A DNA stretch of 64,000 bases from an uncultured Lachnospiraceae bacterium (GTDB lineage: Bacteria > Bacillota > Clostridia > Lachnospirales > Lachnospiraceae), in NCBI GenBank assembly GCA_910586255.1, contig CAJUHR010000001.1:1-64000 (forward strand), read 5' to 3'. Under the pieces are notes generated by a model. That model was given only the letters and a program-made list of their open reading frames with translations, was not told the origin of the DNA and searched no databases. How positions within the stretch are numbered: position 1 is the stretch's first letter; every line of letters begins with the position of its first letter. Positions 6,878-15,293 of this stretch are shown here, in pieces. The position numbers were made by a program, and so were the translations under genes.

Positions 6878-8164
6878 ATGGCATTTTTACCGGTTATCGT
6901 GGTATTTATCTTGTATTTTTCGGGAATCCCCATTGCTTTTGCTCTGTTTGCAGCCACTCTGCTGTATTTCGGAGTGCTGAACACAGGATCCCCTACAGAT
7001 TTGATTCTGCAGAAGTTTATTACCAGCACCCAGTCATTTCCCATGCTGGCGATCCCGTTTTTTGTCATGGCGGGCTCTATCATGAACTATGCAGGCATCA
7101 GCAACAAGCTCATGAGTTTTGCGGATGTGCTGACCGGCCACATGAAGGGTGGGCTGGCGCAGGTGAACGTACTGCTCAGTATGCTGATGGGCGGTGTGTC
7201 GGGCTCGGCTAATGCGGATGCGGCCATGCAGTGTAAAATGCTGGTTCCGGAGATGGAAAAGAGAGGCTACAGCAAGGGCTTCTCCGCAGCGATTACAGCC
7301 GCTTCCTCGGCGGTTACGCCGGTTATCCCGCCGGGCATTAACCTGATCGTGTATGCATTGATTGCGGGCGTGTCTGTGGGTAAGGTGTTTATGGCAGGCT
7401 ACGTGCCGGGAATCTTTATGGCGATCTGTCTGATGATTACGGTGCATTTTATCTCCAAGAAGAGGAATTATGCCCCCAGTCGGGAGAAGCGGGCTTCCGG
7501 GAGAGAACTTTGGCATCAGGCCATTGATTCCATCTGGGCGCTTCTTTTCCCCTTTGGCATTATCCTGGGGCTGAGAATCGGTCTTTTCACCCCCTCGGAG
7601 GCGGGTGCGGTGGCAGTGCTCTACTGTACGATTGTGGGTGTCTTTATCTACAGGGAGTTAAAGCCGGAGCATTTCCCGAAGGTGATCAGGGAGACCATCG
7701 AGGGCACCAGCAGTGTGATGCTGATCATCGTGGCTGCCAATGTGTTCGGGTATTACATGAGCTGGGAGCGGATCCCCCAGATGCTGACGGAACTGCTTCT
7801 GGGAATCACCCAGAACAAGTATGTGATGCTGATGATTATCAATGTCCTCCTGCTGATTTTGGGAATGTTTCTGGAGGGCGGCGCGGCCCTGATCATCCTG
7901 GCTCCCCTTCTGGTGCCGGTGGTAAAGGGGCTGGGCGTGGATTTGGTGCATTTTGGTCTGGTTTGTATCGTGAATATCATGATCGGCGGCCTGACTCCGC
8001 CCTTTGGCTCCATGATGTTTACCTGCTGCTCCATCACCGGATGTGAACTGGGTGAGTTTGTGAGGGAGTGTATTCCCTTTATCGTTGCGCTGCTGATTGC
8101 GCTGCTGATTGTCACTTACTTCCCGGCGCTGACGATGTTTGTGCCGAATCTGTTGTACGGTTAA
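6878..8164 (+). CDS. TRAP transporter large permease (DctM family)
   Basis: Large membrane subunit (428 residues, about 12 helices) that forms the Na+- or H+-coupled channel of the TRAP system. Characteristic stretches include FPMLAIPFFVMAGSIM, the SGSANADAAM segment, PVIPPGINLIVYA and GGLTPPFGSMMF. It starts immediately after the dctQ stop with SD GAAAGGGGG. A strong terminator follows at 8170, closing the dctPQM operon. Confidence 0.95.
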   Translation: MAFLPVIVVFILYFSGIPIAFALFAATLLYFGVLNTGSPTDLILQKFITSTQSFPMLAIPFFVMAGSIMNYAGISNKLMSFADVLTGHMKGGLAQVNVLLSMLMGGVSGSANADAAMQCKMLVPEMEKRGYSKGFSAAITAASSAVTPVIPPGINLIVYALIAGVSVGKVFMAGYVPGIFMAICLMITVHFISKKRNYAPSREKRASGRELWHQAIDSIWALLFPFGIILGLRIGLFTPSEAGAVAVLYCTIVGVFIYRELKPEHFPKVIRETIEGTSSVMLIIVAANVFGYYMSWERIPQMLTELLLGITQNKYVMLMIINVLLLILGMFLEGGAALIILAPLLVPVVKGLGVDLVHFGLVCIVNIMIGGLTPPFGSMMFTCCSITGCELGEFVRECIPFIVALLIALLIVTYFPALTMFVPNLLYG

Positions 8165-8169
8165 ATGAA

Positions 8170-8208
8170 AACTGGCAAAAGCCGGAAACGGCTTCTGCCA
8201 GTTTTTTT
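8170..8208 (+). terminator. Rho-independent terminator of the TRAP operon
   Basis: AACTGGCA-AAAGCCG stem, GAAA loop, CGGCTT-CTGCCAGTT returning arm, then a run of seven T. Textbook intrinsic terminator. Confidence 0.93.
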
Positions 8209-8323
8209 AGCGCATCTGCTGGGCGCGCGTTCTAACGGAAAGCAGAAGCCTGGGATTTCCTGATTGACCTTGAAAATGTTACAAAAAAATGCACGATTTG
8301 AGGATTTTGTTTTGGAAAATAAC

Positions 8324-8352
8324 TTGCTCAGTTGCATTAAGTATGCTATACT
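8324..8352 (+). promoter_or_regulatory. SigA-type promoter of the signalling operon
   Basis: TTGCTC (8324-8329), 17-bp spacer, TATACT (8347-8352) preceded by TGC (extended -10). The predicted start near 8359 gives a leader of about 165 nt. Nothing else was seen in 8209-8524. Confidence 0.82.
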
Positions 8353-8524
8353 GAAAACAATAAGCGGGACTATACGGCAAAAGAAGCATATGGCTGGAGG
8401 TTCCGCATGTGTTTTCGTACAGGTAACAAAATTTTCAGCTGTATTGTTATTTTTCAGCCACAAATCCTCTGGTTTCCGGGAGCGGCTTAACGGCTGACAT
8501 ATAACATGTTTCAGGGAATGGAGA

Positions 8525-10630
8525 GTGAGTCTTATTAACGGAAAAAAAAGTCCCAGACAGACCATTTTGATTGCAGACGATTCGGAGATGAACCGGTCGA
8601 TTCTGACGGATATGCTGGGGGATGAGTATGATATTATGGAGGCAGAGAATGGCGTGGAGGCGGTTTCCCTTCTTCAGAAGTACGGGAATTCCATCTCTCT
8701 GCTGTTGCTGGACATTGTAATGCCGGAGATGGACGGCTTCGGAGTCCTCACACTGATGAATAAGCATCGCTGGATTGAGGATATTCCGGTGATCATGATC
8801 TCTGCGGAGAATGCCAGCGTACATGTGGAGCGGGCCTATGAGATGGGTGTGACGGATTTTATAAGTCGTCCTTTTGACGCGCTGATTCTTCACAGACGGG
8901 TGGTCAATACGATTCTTCTTTATGCCAAGCAGAAAAGGCTTATTGATCTGGTGGCGGATCAGATCTATGAGAAGGAGCAGCAGAGCAGCCTGATGGTGGA
9001 TATTTTAAGCCATATTGTAGAGTTCAGAAACGGAGAGAGCGGACAGCATGTGTTACATATCCGTACCCTGACGGAACTTTTGTTAAAGTATCTGGGCAAT
9101 AAGGACAGCCGGTATCAGTTGCCCAGATCCGAGATTGCCATGATCTGCACAGCCTCTGCTCTGCACGATGTGGGAAAGATTGCAATTCCCGGAGAGATAC
9201 TCAATAAGCCGGGGCGTCTTACGGATGAGGAGTTTGCCATCATGAAGACCCACACATTGATTGGCGCGTCCATGCTGGAGGCTCTTCCGGTCCACCAGGA
9301 GGAGCCGCTTATTAAGAAGGCTTACGAGATCTGCCGCTGGCATCATGAGCGGTATGACGGGCGCGGCTATCCGGATGGTTTAAAGGGAGACGAGATCCCC
9401 ATTTCCGCACAGATTGTGGCTCTGGCAGACGTATATGATGCACTCACCAGTGAGCGTGTCTATAAAAAGGCATTTTCCCATGAGAAGGCTGTCAGCATGA
9501 TTTTGGACGGCCAGTGCGGTCAGTTCAATCCCCTGCTGATGGAAAGTTTAAAGGAGATCGCGCCTACTCTGGAAGAGGAGATGAAAGGAGATACCAATTC
9601 CCGGGCTAACCAGCGGCAGCTGCAGAATGTGGCGGAGGAGCTGCTTCGTCATGAGGAGCTGTCCGCGTCCGAGCGGACGCTGCAGCTTTTGGAGCATGAG
9701 CGGATGAAGTACAGCTTTTTCGCGGATATGTCTGAGGAGATTCAGTTTGAATATACGGCGGCCCCGTCTATGGTGACCTTGTCCTCCTTCGGGGCAAAGA
9801 AGCTTGGCATGGAAGAGATTCTTATGGATCCTCATCACAATCAAAAGGTTTTGGAGATGTTAGGATCCGAGGACTTGTGTGCTATCTCGGGTGCCCTGCG
9901 GAGCACGAGCCCGGAGAATCCCATTGTGAAATATGACCATGAAATATGTATCCATGGGGAGAGGCGCTGGATGAGGACCATTGCCCGGGCTATGTGGTCG
10001 GCAGATGAGCCGCCCCGCTATATGGGAGCCATCGGAAAGACAACGGATATTCACAATGAACGGCTTCAGATGGATGCTCTGGTGCAGATGGCATCTCATG
10101 ATCCTCTAACCGGTCTTTTTAACCACAATTATGCCAAAAAGCGGATTCAGGAGAGAATGGAGTCCAGAGTGGGAGGCAGGTTTGCCCTGGCAATCATTGA
10201 TCTGGATTATTTCAAATCAGCCAATGATAATTACGGCCATATATTCGGTGACCATGTGCTCCTTCATATGGCAGAACAGCTTCGGAAAAGCATTCGGGGA
10301 GGGGACATTGCAGCCAGAGTGGGCGGTGATGAGTTTTTGCTCTTTTTGGAATATAAGGATGAGCCGGATACGGCGATCAGAAGGATTTTCCACTCTCTTA
10401 TCGGAAGATACGGAGATTTTCAGATTTCTGTCAGCATGGGGGTGGTCTGCACAGAGACTTCGGGAACCGACTATGAGGCCCTGTTCCACGCTGCTGATCA
10501 GGCCCTGTACGCGGTGAAGCGGTCGGGGAGAGGACAGTATCGTTTTTACGATAATACCATGCAGGAGATGCTTTCCGTGATCTCGCCGATTGACAGTGGT
10601 GAAAAGGAAGCTGACTGTGAAACAGAGTAA
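8525..10630 (+). CDS. Response regulator with HD-GYP, PAS-like and GGDEF domains
   Basis: A bifunctional c-di-GMP candidate of 701 residues. The receiver domain (about 13-130) has acidic pair D18/D19, phospho-acceptor D63 and a conserved lysine-position residue replaced in TDFISRPF. The HD-GYP phosphodiesterase domain (about 150-335) has H214-D215, HH at 273-274 and GRGYP at 279-283. A PAS-like segment spans about 390-500. The GGDEF cyclase domain (about 525-680) has an intact GGDEF at 600-604 and an inhibitory RxxD (RGGD, 591-594) five residues upstream. Both activities look intact. The GTG start has AGGGA 8 bases upstream. It is followed by an HPt gene and a hybrid kinase, which likely phosphorylate D63. 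Confidence 0.92.
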   Translation: MSLINGKKSPRQTILIADDSEMNRSILTDMLGDEYDIMEAENGVEAVSLLQKYGNSISLLLLDIVMPEMDGFGVLTLMNKHRWIEDIPVIMISAENASVHVERAYEMGVTDFISRPFDALILHRRVVNTILLYAKQKRLIDLVADQIYEKEQQSSLMVDILSHIVEFRNGESGQHVLHIRTLTELLLKYLGNKDSRYQLPRSEIAMICTASALHDVGKIAIPGEILNKPGRLTDEEFAIMKTHTLIGASMLEALPVHQEEPLIKKAYEICRWHHERYDGRGYPDGLKGDEIPISAQIVALADVYDALTSERVYKKAFSHEKAVSMILDGQCGQFNPLLMESLKEIAPTLEEEMKGDTNSRANQRQLQNVAEELLRHEELSASERTLQLLEHERMKYSFFADMSEEIQFEYTAAPSMVTLSSFGAKKLGMEEILMDPHHNQKVLEMLGSEDLCAISGALRSTSPENPIVKYDHEICIHGERRWMRTIARAMWSADEPPRYMGAIGKTTDIHNERLQMDALVQMASHDPLTGLFNHNYAKKRIQERMESRVGGRFALAIIDLDYFKSANDNYGHIFGDHVLLHMAEQLRKSIRGGDIAARVGGDEFLLFLEYKDEPDTAIRRIFHSLIGRYGDFQISVSMGVVCTETSGTDYEALFHAADQALYAVKRSGRGQYRFYDNTMQEMLSVISPIDSGEKEADCETE

Positions 10631-10653
10631 ATCCGGTTATCTGAACGACTTTT

Positions 10654-10685
10654 AAGTAAACCGCAAACAGATCTGACGTTTACTT
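10654..10685 (+). terminator. Weak hairpin between regulator and HPt genes
   Basis: AAGTAAAC (10654-10661) and GTTTACTT (10678-10685) form a perfect 8-bp AT-rich stem with a 16-nt loop, followed by TTCT. At most a partial terminator; the downstream genes are probably still co-transcribed. Confidence 0.4.
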
Positions 10686-10717
10686 TTCTATAAATAGAGA
10701 AATGAGAGGAGAACGCT

Positions 10718-11068
10718 ATGACATTACAAGAGTGTTACACACAGCTGGAGGGGGATTATGAGGGGGTGCTGGCCCGTCTGCGCAGTGAGCGGATGGTTCA
10801 GAAATTTGTCCTGAAATTTCTCAATGATAAAAGCTATGAATTGCTTGTGACCTCCTTAGAGGCCGGCAATAAGGAGGAGGCATTCCGCGCTGCCCACACC
10901 ATCAAGGGCGTCTGTCAGAACCTCAGCTTTACAAAATTATATGAATCCAGCAGTAAGCTGACAGAGAGCCTGCGTTCGGGAGCGGAGGCGGATGAGCTGG
11001 TTCGCCAGGTAGAGGCGGATTATAAGAAAACGGTGGAGGCAATTCAGGCTTTGCAGTCAGAGAGTTGA
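10718..11068 (+). CDS. HPt-domain phosphotransfer protein
   Basis: A free-standing histidine phosphotransfer protein of 116 residues. The HPt signature AAHTIKGVCQNL contains the phospho-accepting histidine H60, and the all-helical pattern fits a four-helix bundle. It lies between a response regulator and a hybrid kinase that has receiver domains but no HPt of its own. The natural inference is a relay: kinase His to receiver Asp, to this HPt, to the c-di-GMP regulator. SD GAGAGGAG is good. Confidence 0.9.
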   Translation: MTLQECYTQLEGDYEGVLARLRSERMVQKFVLKFLNDKSYELLVTSLEAGNKEEAFRAAHTIKGVCQNLSFTKLYESSSKLTESLRSGAEADELVRQVEADYKKTVEAIQALQSES

Positions 11069-11105
11069 TGACATTTGGGATTGGTAGTTTGAGAGGGAGT
11101 TTTTG

Positions 11106-13649
11106 ATGAAAAACAGAACCATACGGTTTTTGAAGTTCAGCCTGATTATAATATCGGTTCTTTGTGTGGGTATTTTTTCTTTCCTGGCGCTTTTTATGCG
11201 AAAAAGAAGCTCGGATACCATCAGCGAGGTGGGGAATATCTATATGTCCGGTATGAATAACCGGATTACCCTGCATTTTGCCACCACCATGGAATTTCGG
11301 CTGTCCCATGTGGAGGATCTGGAAAAGATGATATCCTCCGGGCGCTATCCGGACGGGGCGCGGCTTCGGGCAGAGCTGGCTTATAATGCCCAGGCCAGAG
11401 GGTTTAAGTATGTGGCCCTCTATTCCATGGATGAGGAGTTTGAGACCATTTACGGCGAGCCTCTCAATGTGGTGGATCCGGAATCCTTTTTTAAATCCCT
11501 GAACGAGGGAAAGAAAAAGATAGCGGTTGGCACGGACTCGGAGGAAAACCGGGTGGTGCTTTTAGGGGTCCCTGCAAAATGTATGATGAAAAACGGGCAG
11601 GAGAGCACAGCCATTGTGGCAGGGCTTTCGGTGGATTATCTCAGTGATCTGCTCTCTCTGGATGAGGATGACACCCTGGTGTATTCCCATATTATCCGGC
11701 GGGACGGAACCTTTGTGGTCCGTAGCGCGGATGCCTTTCGGAGCAGCTATTTTGACCGTATTCTTTCTCTTTACGGCGCGGAGGAGAAGGCGATTGCCGA
11801 GCTCTATGTACAGGAGCTTAAAGAGGCCATGGAGCATAATGACAGCTACTCTGCCGTGCTTCATTTTCCCCAGGAGAGAAGACATCTATACTGCTCCAAG
11901 TTACCCTATTCCGAGTGGTTTTTAGTGACCGTCATGCCATACGGCGCATTGGACCAGTCAGTCAACCGGCTGGGAAGGCAGTGGGTGATCATGGGTCTGG
12001 GAGGATGTCTGATTATTCTTCTTGCTCTGGTTGCTGTATTTGCCATCTATTATCAGTTTACCCGGCGGCAGATCCATCAGCTTGAGGAGGCGAAACAGGA
12101 GGCTCTCTTTGCCAATAAGGCGAAAAGCGAATTTCTTTCCAATATGAGCCATGACATCCGCACGCCTATGAACGCGATTGTGGGAATGACGGCTATTGCC
12201 ACTGCCAATCTGGACAACCCTCAGCAGGTTTCGCATTGCCTGAAAAAGATTACCCTGTCCAGCAAGCATTTGCTGGGGCTTATCAATGATGTGCTGGATA
12301 TGTCCAAGATTGAAAGCGGCAAAATGACGCTGAATATGGACCAGGTTTCCCTGCGGGAGGCCATGGATAGCATTGTAAGTATCATACAGCCTCAGGTTAA
12401 GGCGAAAAAACAGAATTTTGATGTGTTTATCCATGATATACAGACAGAAAGAGTGTGCTGTGACAGTGTGCGCCTGAATCAAGTGCTGCTGAATTTCCTC
12501 TCCAATGCCATTAAGTTTACGCCGGAGGGCGGAAGGATTCATGTGGCATTGTATGAGGAGGAGTCCCCCAAGGGAGATGAGTATGTGCGGATTCATTTGG
12601 AGGTGACGGACAACGGCATTGGCATGTCGCCGGAATTTAAAGAGAAGATCTTTGATTCCTTTACCAGGGAGGACAGCAGCCGTGTGCGAAAGACCGAGGG
12701 AACCGGCCTGGGAATGGCCATCACAAAGTACATTGTGGATGCCATGGGAGGAACCATCCGTGTGGAGAGCGAGCTGGGAAAGGGAAGCAGCTTCTTTGTT
12801 ACACTGGACATGGTCAAGGCGGAAATCCAGGAGGCGGACATGGTTTTGCCTCAGTGGAACATGCTGGTGGTGGATGATGACAGGCAGCTTTGTGAGAGCA
12901 CGGTGGAGTCTCTAAAGAGCATCGGGGTCAATGCAGAGTGGACTCTGGACGGGGAGAGTGCCATTGAGATGGTAAATCAGCGTCACAAGAAGCATATGGA
13001 TTACCAGATTATTCTGCTGGACTGGAAGCTGCCGGGGATTGACGGCATAGAGACGGCCAGGGAAATACGCAAAAGCATGGGAGAGGATGTCCCGATTCTT
13101 CTTATTTCTGCCTATGACTGGAGCGAGATTGAGGAGAATGCCCGGGGGGCGGGAGTCACCGGATTCATCTCCAAGCCCTTATTTAAATCAACTCTGTACT
13201 ATGGTTTAAAGCCCTATGCGGAGGAAGATGAGGTTGTGGAGGCTGCGGAGGAGAATATTGACCTGACAGGAAGGAAAATCCTTCTGGCAGAGGACAATGA
13301 TCTTAACTGGGAGATTGCCAATGAGCTTTTGTCGGAGCTGGGGATGGAGCTGGAGCATGCGGAAAACGGGCAGCTCTGTGTGGAAATGTTCCAAAATTCG
13401 CCCATTGGCTATTACGATGCGGTTTTGATGGATATCCGAATGCCGGTGATGACCGGATATGAGGCCGCCTGGGGAATTCGCAGACTGGAGAGGGAGGATT
13501 CGGATATTCCCATTATTGCCATGACGGCAGATGCTTTTTCCGAGGACATTAAAAGGTGTCTGGATTGCGGCATGAATGCCCATATTGCCAAGCCCATCGA
13601 TGTGCGGGAGGTGTCCCGAATCCTGGAGAAATTTATAAAAGGCAGATGA
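11106..13649 (+). CDS. Hybrid sensor histidine kinase with two receiver domains
   Basis: Membrane sensor kinase of 847 residues. Order: helix 1 (about 9-31), an extracellular sensor region of about 260 residues (Cache/PAS-like, not further recognised), helix 2 (293-316), HisKA with H-box NMSHDIRTPMNAI (H349), HATPase with N-box NFLSNAIKFT and G-boxes DNGIGM and GTGLGMAI, then two receivers (DDD and LLDWKLPG; AEDND and LMDIRMP). The C-terminal kinase half is of the LuxQ/EvgS layout but lacks an HPt, which is supplied by the preceding gene. ATG 11106 is used because GAGGGAG lies 7 bases upstream. Confidence 0.93.
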   Translation: MKNRTIRFLKFSLIIISVLCVGIFSFLALFMRKRSSDTISEVGNIYMSGMNNRITLHFATTMEFRLSHVEDLEKMISSGRYPDGARLRAELAYNAQARGFKYVALYSMDEEFETIYGEPLNVVDPESFFKSLNEGKKKIAVGTDSEENRVVLLGVPAKCMMKNGQESTAIVAGLSVDYLSDLLSLDEDDTLVYSHIIRRDGTFVVRSADAFRSSYFDRILSLYGAEEKAIAELYVQELKEAMEHNDSYSAVLHFPQERRHLYCSKLPYSEWFLVTVMPYGALDQSVNRLGRQWVIMGLGGCLIILLALVAVFAIYYQFTRRQIHQLEEAKQEALFANKAKSEFLSNMSHDIRTPMNAIVGMTAIATANLDNPQQVSHCLKKITLSSKHLLGLINDVLDMSKIESGKMTLNMDQVSLREAMDSIVSIIQPQVKAKKQNFDVFIHDIQTERVCCDSVRLNQVLLNFLSNAIKFTPEGGRIHVALYEEESPKGDEYVRIHLEVTDNGIGMSPEFKEKIFDSFTREDSSRVRKTEGTGLGMAITKYIVDAMGGTIRVESELGKGSSFFVTLDMVKAEIQEADMVLPQWNMLVVDDDRQLCESTVESLKSIGVNAEWTLDGESAIEMVNQRHKKHMDYQIILLDWKLPGIDGIETAREIRKSMGEDVPILLISAYDWSEIEENARGAGVTGFISKPLFKSTLYYGLKPYAEEDEVVEAAEENIDLTGRKILLAEDNDLNWEIANELLSELGMELEHAENGQLCVEMFQNSPIGYYDAVLMDIRMPVMTGYEAAWGIRRLEREDSDIPIIAMTADAFSEDIKRCLDCGMNAHIAKPIDVREVSRILEKFIKGR

Positions 13650-13692
13650 GCAGGATTTCCTGAAAGTACGGAAGTGACAGTTTAAGGGTTAT

Positions 13693-14436
13693 TTGAACTT
13701 TTATAGAAAAATGAGAAGGATAAGAGCAATCACGAAAAAACGAATTGTGAAGAAAATAAGAGCACTTCTGATTTGCTGCTTTTTTATGGCAGCGGCAGGT
13801 GTGCTCTGCCTTTTTGCAGGTGATCGTTACGTAAAAAGGGTGAGCAAGGAGCAGATCCTGGGATACGAGGATCTGGCAGGCTTGCCTCAGATGGACTGTA
13901 TTTTGGTTTTGGGCTGCGGACTGCGGCCGGACGGGGAGCCTACCCAGATGTTAAAGGACCGTCTCGATGCAGGGATTGCCCTTTATCAGACCGGCGTGGC
14001 CCCCAAGCTTTTGATGAGCGGGGACCACGGGCGGATACAATATGACGAGGTCAACCGGATGAAGCAGTATGCCATAGAAAAGGGAGTTCCCTCACAGGAT
14101 ATTTTTATGGACCATGCAGGCTTTTCCACCTATGAGAGTATGTATCGGGCCAGGGAGGTGTTCCGGGTTAAGCAGGCAGTTGTGGTGACTCAGGAGTACC
14201 ATCTGTACCGGGCTATCTATGACGGACAAAGGCTGGGGCTTGAAGTGTGGGGATATCCGGCAAAGCAAATTCGGTACGGGGGACAGCGCATGCGGGATCT
14301 GAGAGAGGTTCTGGCCAGAAACAAGGATATTCTCTACTGTCTTTTTCAGCCGGAGCCTGCCTATTTGGGAGAGGCAATTCCAGTCAGCGGGGACGGAGAC
14401 CGTACCAATGACAAATACACCGGAACTATTCCGTGA
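13693..14436 (+). CDS. SanA/YdcF-like DUF218 membrane protein
   Basis: A 247-residue DUF218 (SanA/YdcF superfamily) protein. A basic N-terminus and one helix (about 24-42) are followed by DCILVLGCGLRPDGEPTQMLKDRLDAGI, GDHGRIQYDEVNRMKQYAIEKGVP and TYESMYRARE, all typical of the family. SanA is tied to envelope barrier function and vancomycin tolerance in E. coli; the biochemical activity is unclear. The start is uncertain: TTG 13693 has AAGGG 4 bases upstream, while ATG 13711 has no ribosome binding site. The stop codon overlaps the ferritin promoter. Confidence 0.82.
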   Translation: MNFYRKMRRIRAITKKRIVKKIRALLICCFFMAAAGVLCLFAGDRYVKRVSKEQILGYEDLAGLPQMDCILVLGCGLRPDGEPTQMLKDRLDAGIALYQTGVAPKLLMSGDHGRIQYDEVNRMKQYAIEKGVPSQDIFMDHAGFSTYESMYRAREVFRVKQAVVVTQEYHLYRAIYDGQRLGLEVWGYPAKQIRYGGQRMRDLREVLARNKDILYCLFQPEPAYLGEAIPVSGDGDRTNDKYTGTIP

Positions 14437-14461
14437 CATTTCCAGAAAATGGTGATATAAT
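14433..14461 (+). promoter_or_regulatory. SigA-type promoter of the ferritin gene
   Basis: GTGACA (14433-14438), 17-bp spacer, perfect TATAAT (14456-14461). The -35 overlaps the stop codon of the preceding gene. No clear Fur or PerR box was identified. Confidence 0.82.
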
Positions 14462-14498
14462 AGGGGGCGTCAGCTCAAAATCAAAGGAGGAATAAGAA

Positions 14499-15011
14499 AT
14501 GTTAGATACAAAGGTTGCTGAGCTTTTGAATGTACAGGTAAACAGGGAGTTTTATTCCGCATATCTCTATCTGGATTTTTCCAATTATTATACCGAGCAG
14601 GGACTGGACGGATTTGCCAACTGGTATAGAATTCAGGCTCAGGAGGAGAGAGATCATGCCATGCTGTTTATGCAATATATGCAGAATAACGGGTGCAAGG
14701 TGACTCTGGAGGCGATTGACAAGCCGGATAAGGAATTTGCCTCTGCCGCAGATCCGCTTCATGCAGGTTATGAGCATGAGCAATATGTGACCAGCCTGAT
14801 TCACAATATTTACGATGCGGCCGGTCAGGCCAAGGATTTCCGCACCATGCAGTTTTTGGACTGGTTTGTGAAGGAGCAGGGGGAAGAGGAGACCAATGCA
14901 GAGGGGCTGATCAAAAAATATGATTTGTTCGGGACGGATCCCAGAGCCCTTTACATGCTGGACAATGAACTGGCGGCAAGAGTTTACTCGGCTCCGTCAT
15001 TGGTGTTGTAG
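14499..15011 (+). CDS. ftnA: Ferritin, non-heme iron storage protein
   Basis: A 170-residue ferritin that oxidises Fe(II) and stores it as ferrihydrite in a 24-subunit cage. Ferroxidase-centre residues are visible: an early helix-A Glu in NREFYSAYLY, E-x2-H in QAQEERDHAM, and the later E and Q/E positions in FVKEQGEEETN. Length matches bacterial FtnA, and there is no heme-binding Met52-type context for bacterioferritin. SD AAAGGAGG is present. It is expressed alone from its own promoter. Confidence 0.93.
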   Translation: MLDTKVAELLNVQVNREFYSAYLYLDFSNYYTEQGLDGFANWYRIQAQEERDHAMLFMQYMQNNGCKVTLEAIDKPDKEFASAADPLHAGYEHEQYVTSLIHNIYDAAGQAKDFRTMQFLDWFVKEQGEEETNAEGLIKKYDLFGTDPRALYMLDNELAARVYSAPSLVL

Positions 15012-15034
15012 GGAGAGAAATATTATTTTTTTCC

Positions 15035-15063
15035 TTGCATAATTCGGGATTTCATGATATTAT
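15035..15063 (+). promoter_or_regulatory. SigA-type promoter of the glpK leader
   Basis: TTGCAT (15035-15040), 17-bp spacer, TATTAT (15058-15063) preceded by TGA. The start would be near 15070, so the terminator at 15101-15142 lies in the leader. Confidence 0.82.
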
Positions 15064-15100
15064 GAATTATATAAAAAAATACTGCCTTAGAGATGACAGA

Positions 15101-15142
15101 GCAGGTAGATGAACACGGAGCAACCGTTCATCCCTGCTTTTT
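15101..15142 (+). terminator. Leader terminator before glpK, probable GlpP antitermination target
   Basis: GCAGG-TA-GATGAAC (15101-15114) pairs with GTTCATC-CCTGC (15126-15137) with a 2-nt bulge, followed by TTTTTC. It sits 30 bases after the predicted start and 150 bases before glpK, so uninduced transcripts should end here. In Bacillus, GlpP with glycerol-3-phosphate relieves just such leader terminators in front of glp genes, and a glpP gene lies in this cluster at 20914. Confidence 0.8.
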
Positions 15143-15293
15143 CTTTATCTTCTGAGAAAAAATTAACAAAGTAAAGAACAACCCCAAAGCTGTATAAGCA
15201 AATCATTCCTAACATGCGGCAGGGGTATGGGGAGTGTTCGGCAGGGGAGAAGGAAGGGGCGTCTCGTAAGGCAAGAAAAGGAGGAGAAGGAAT

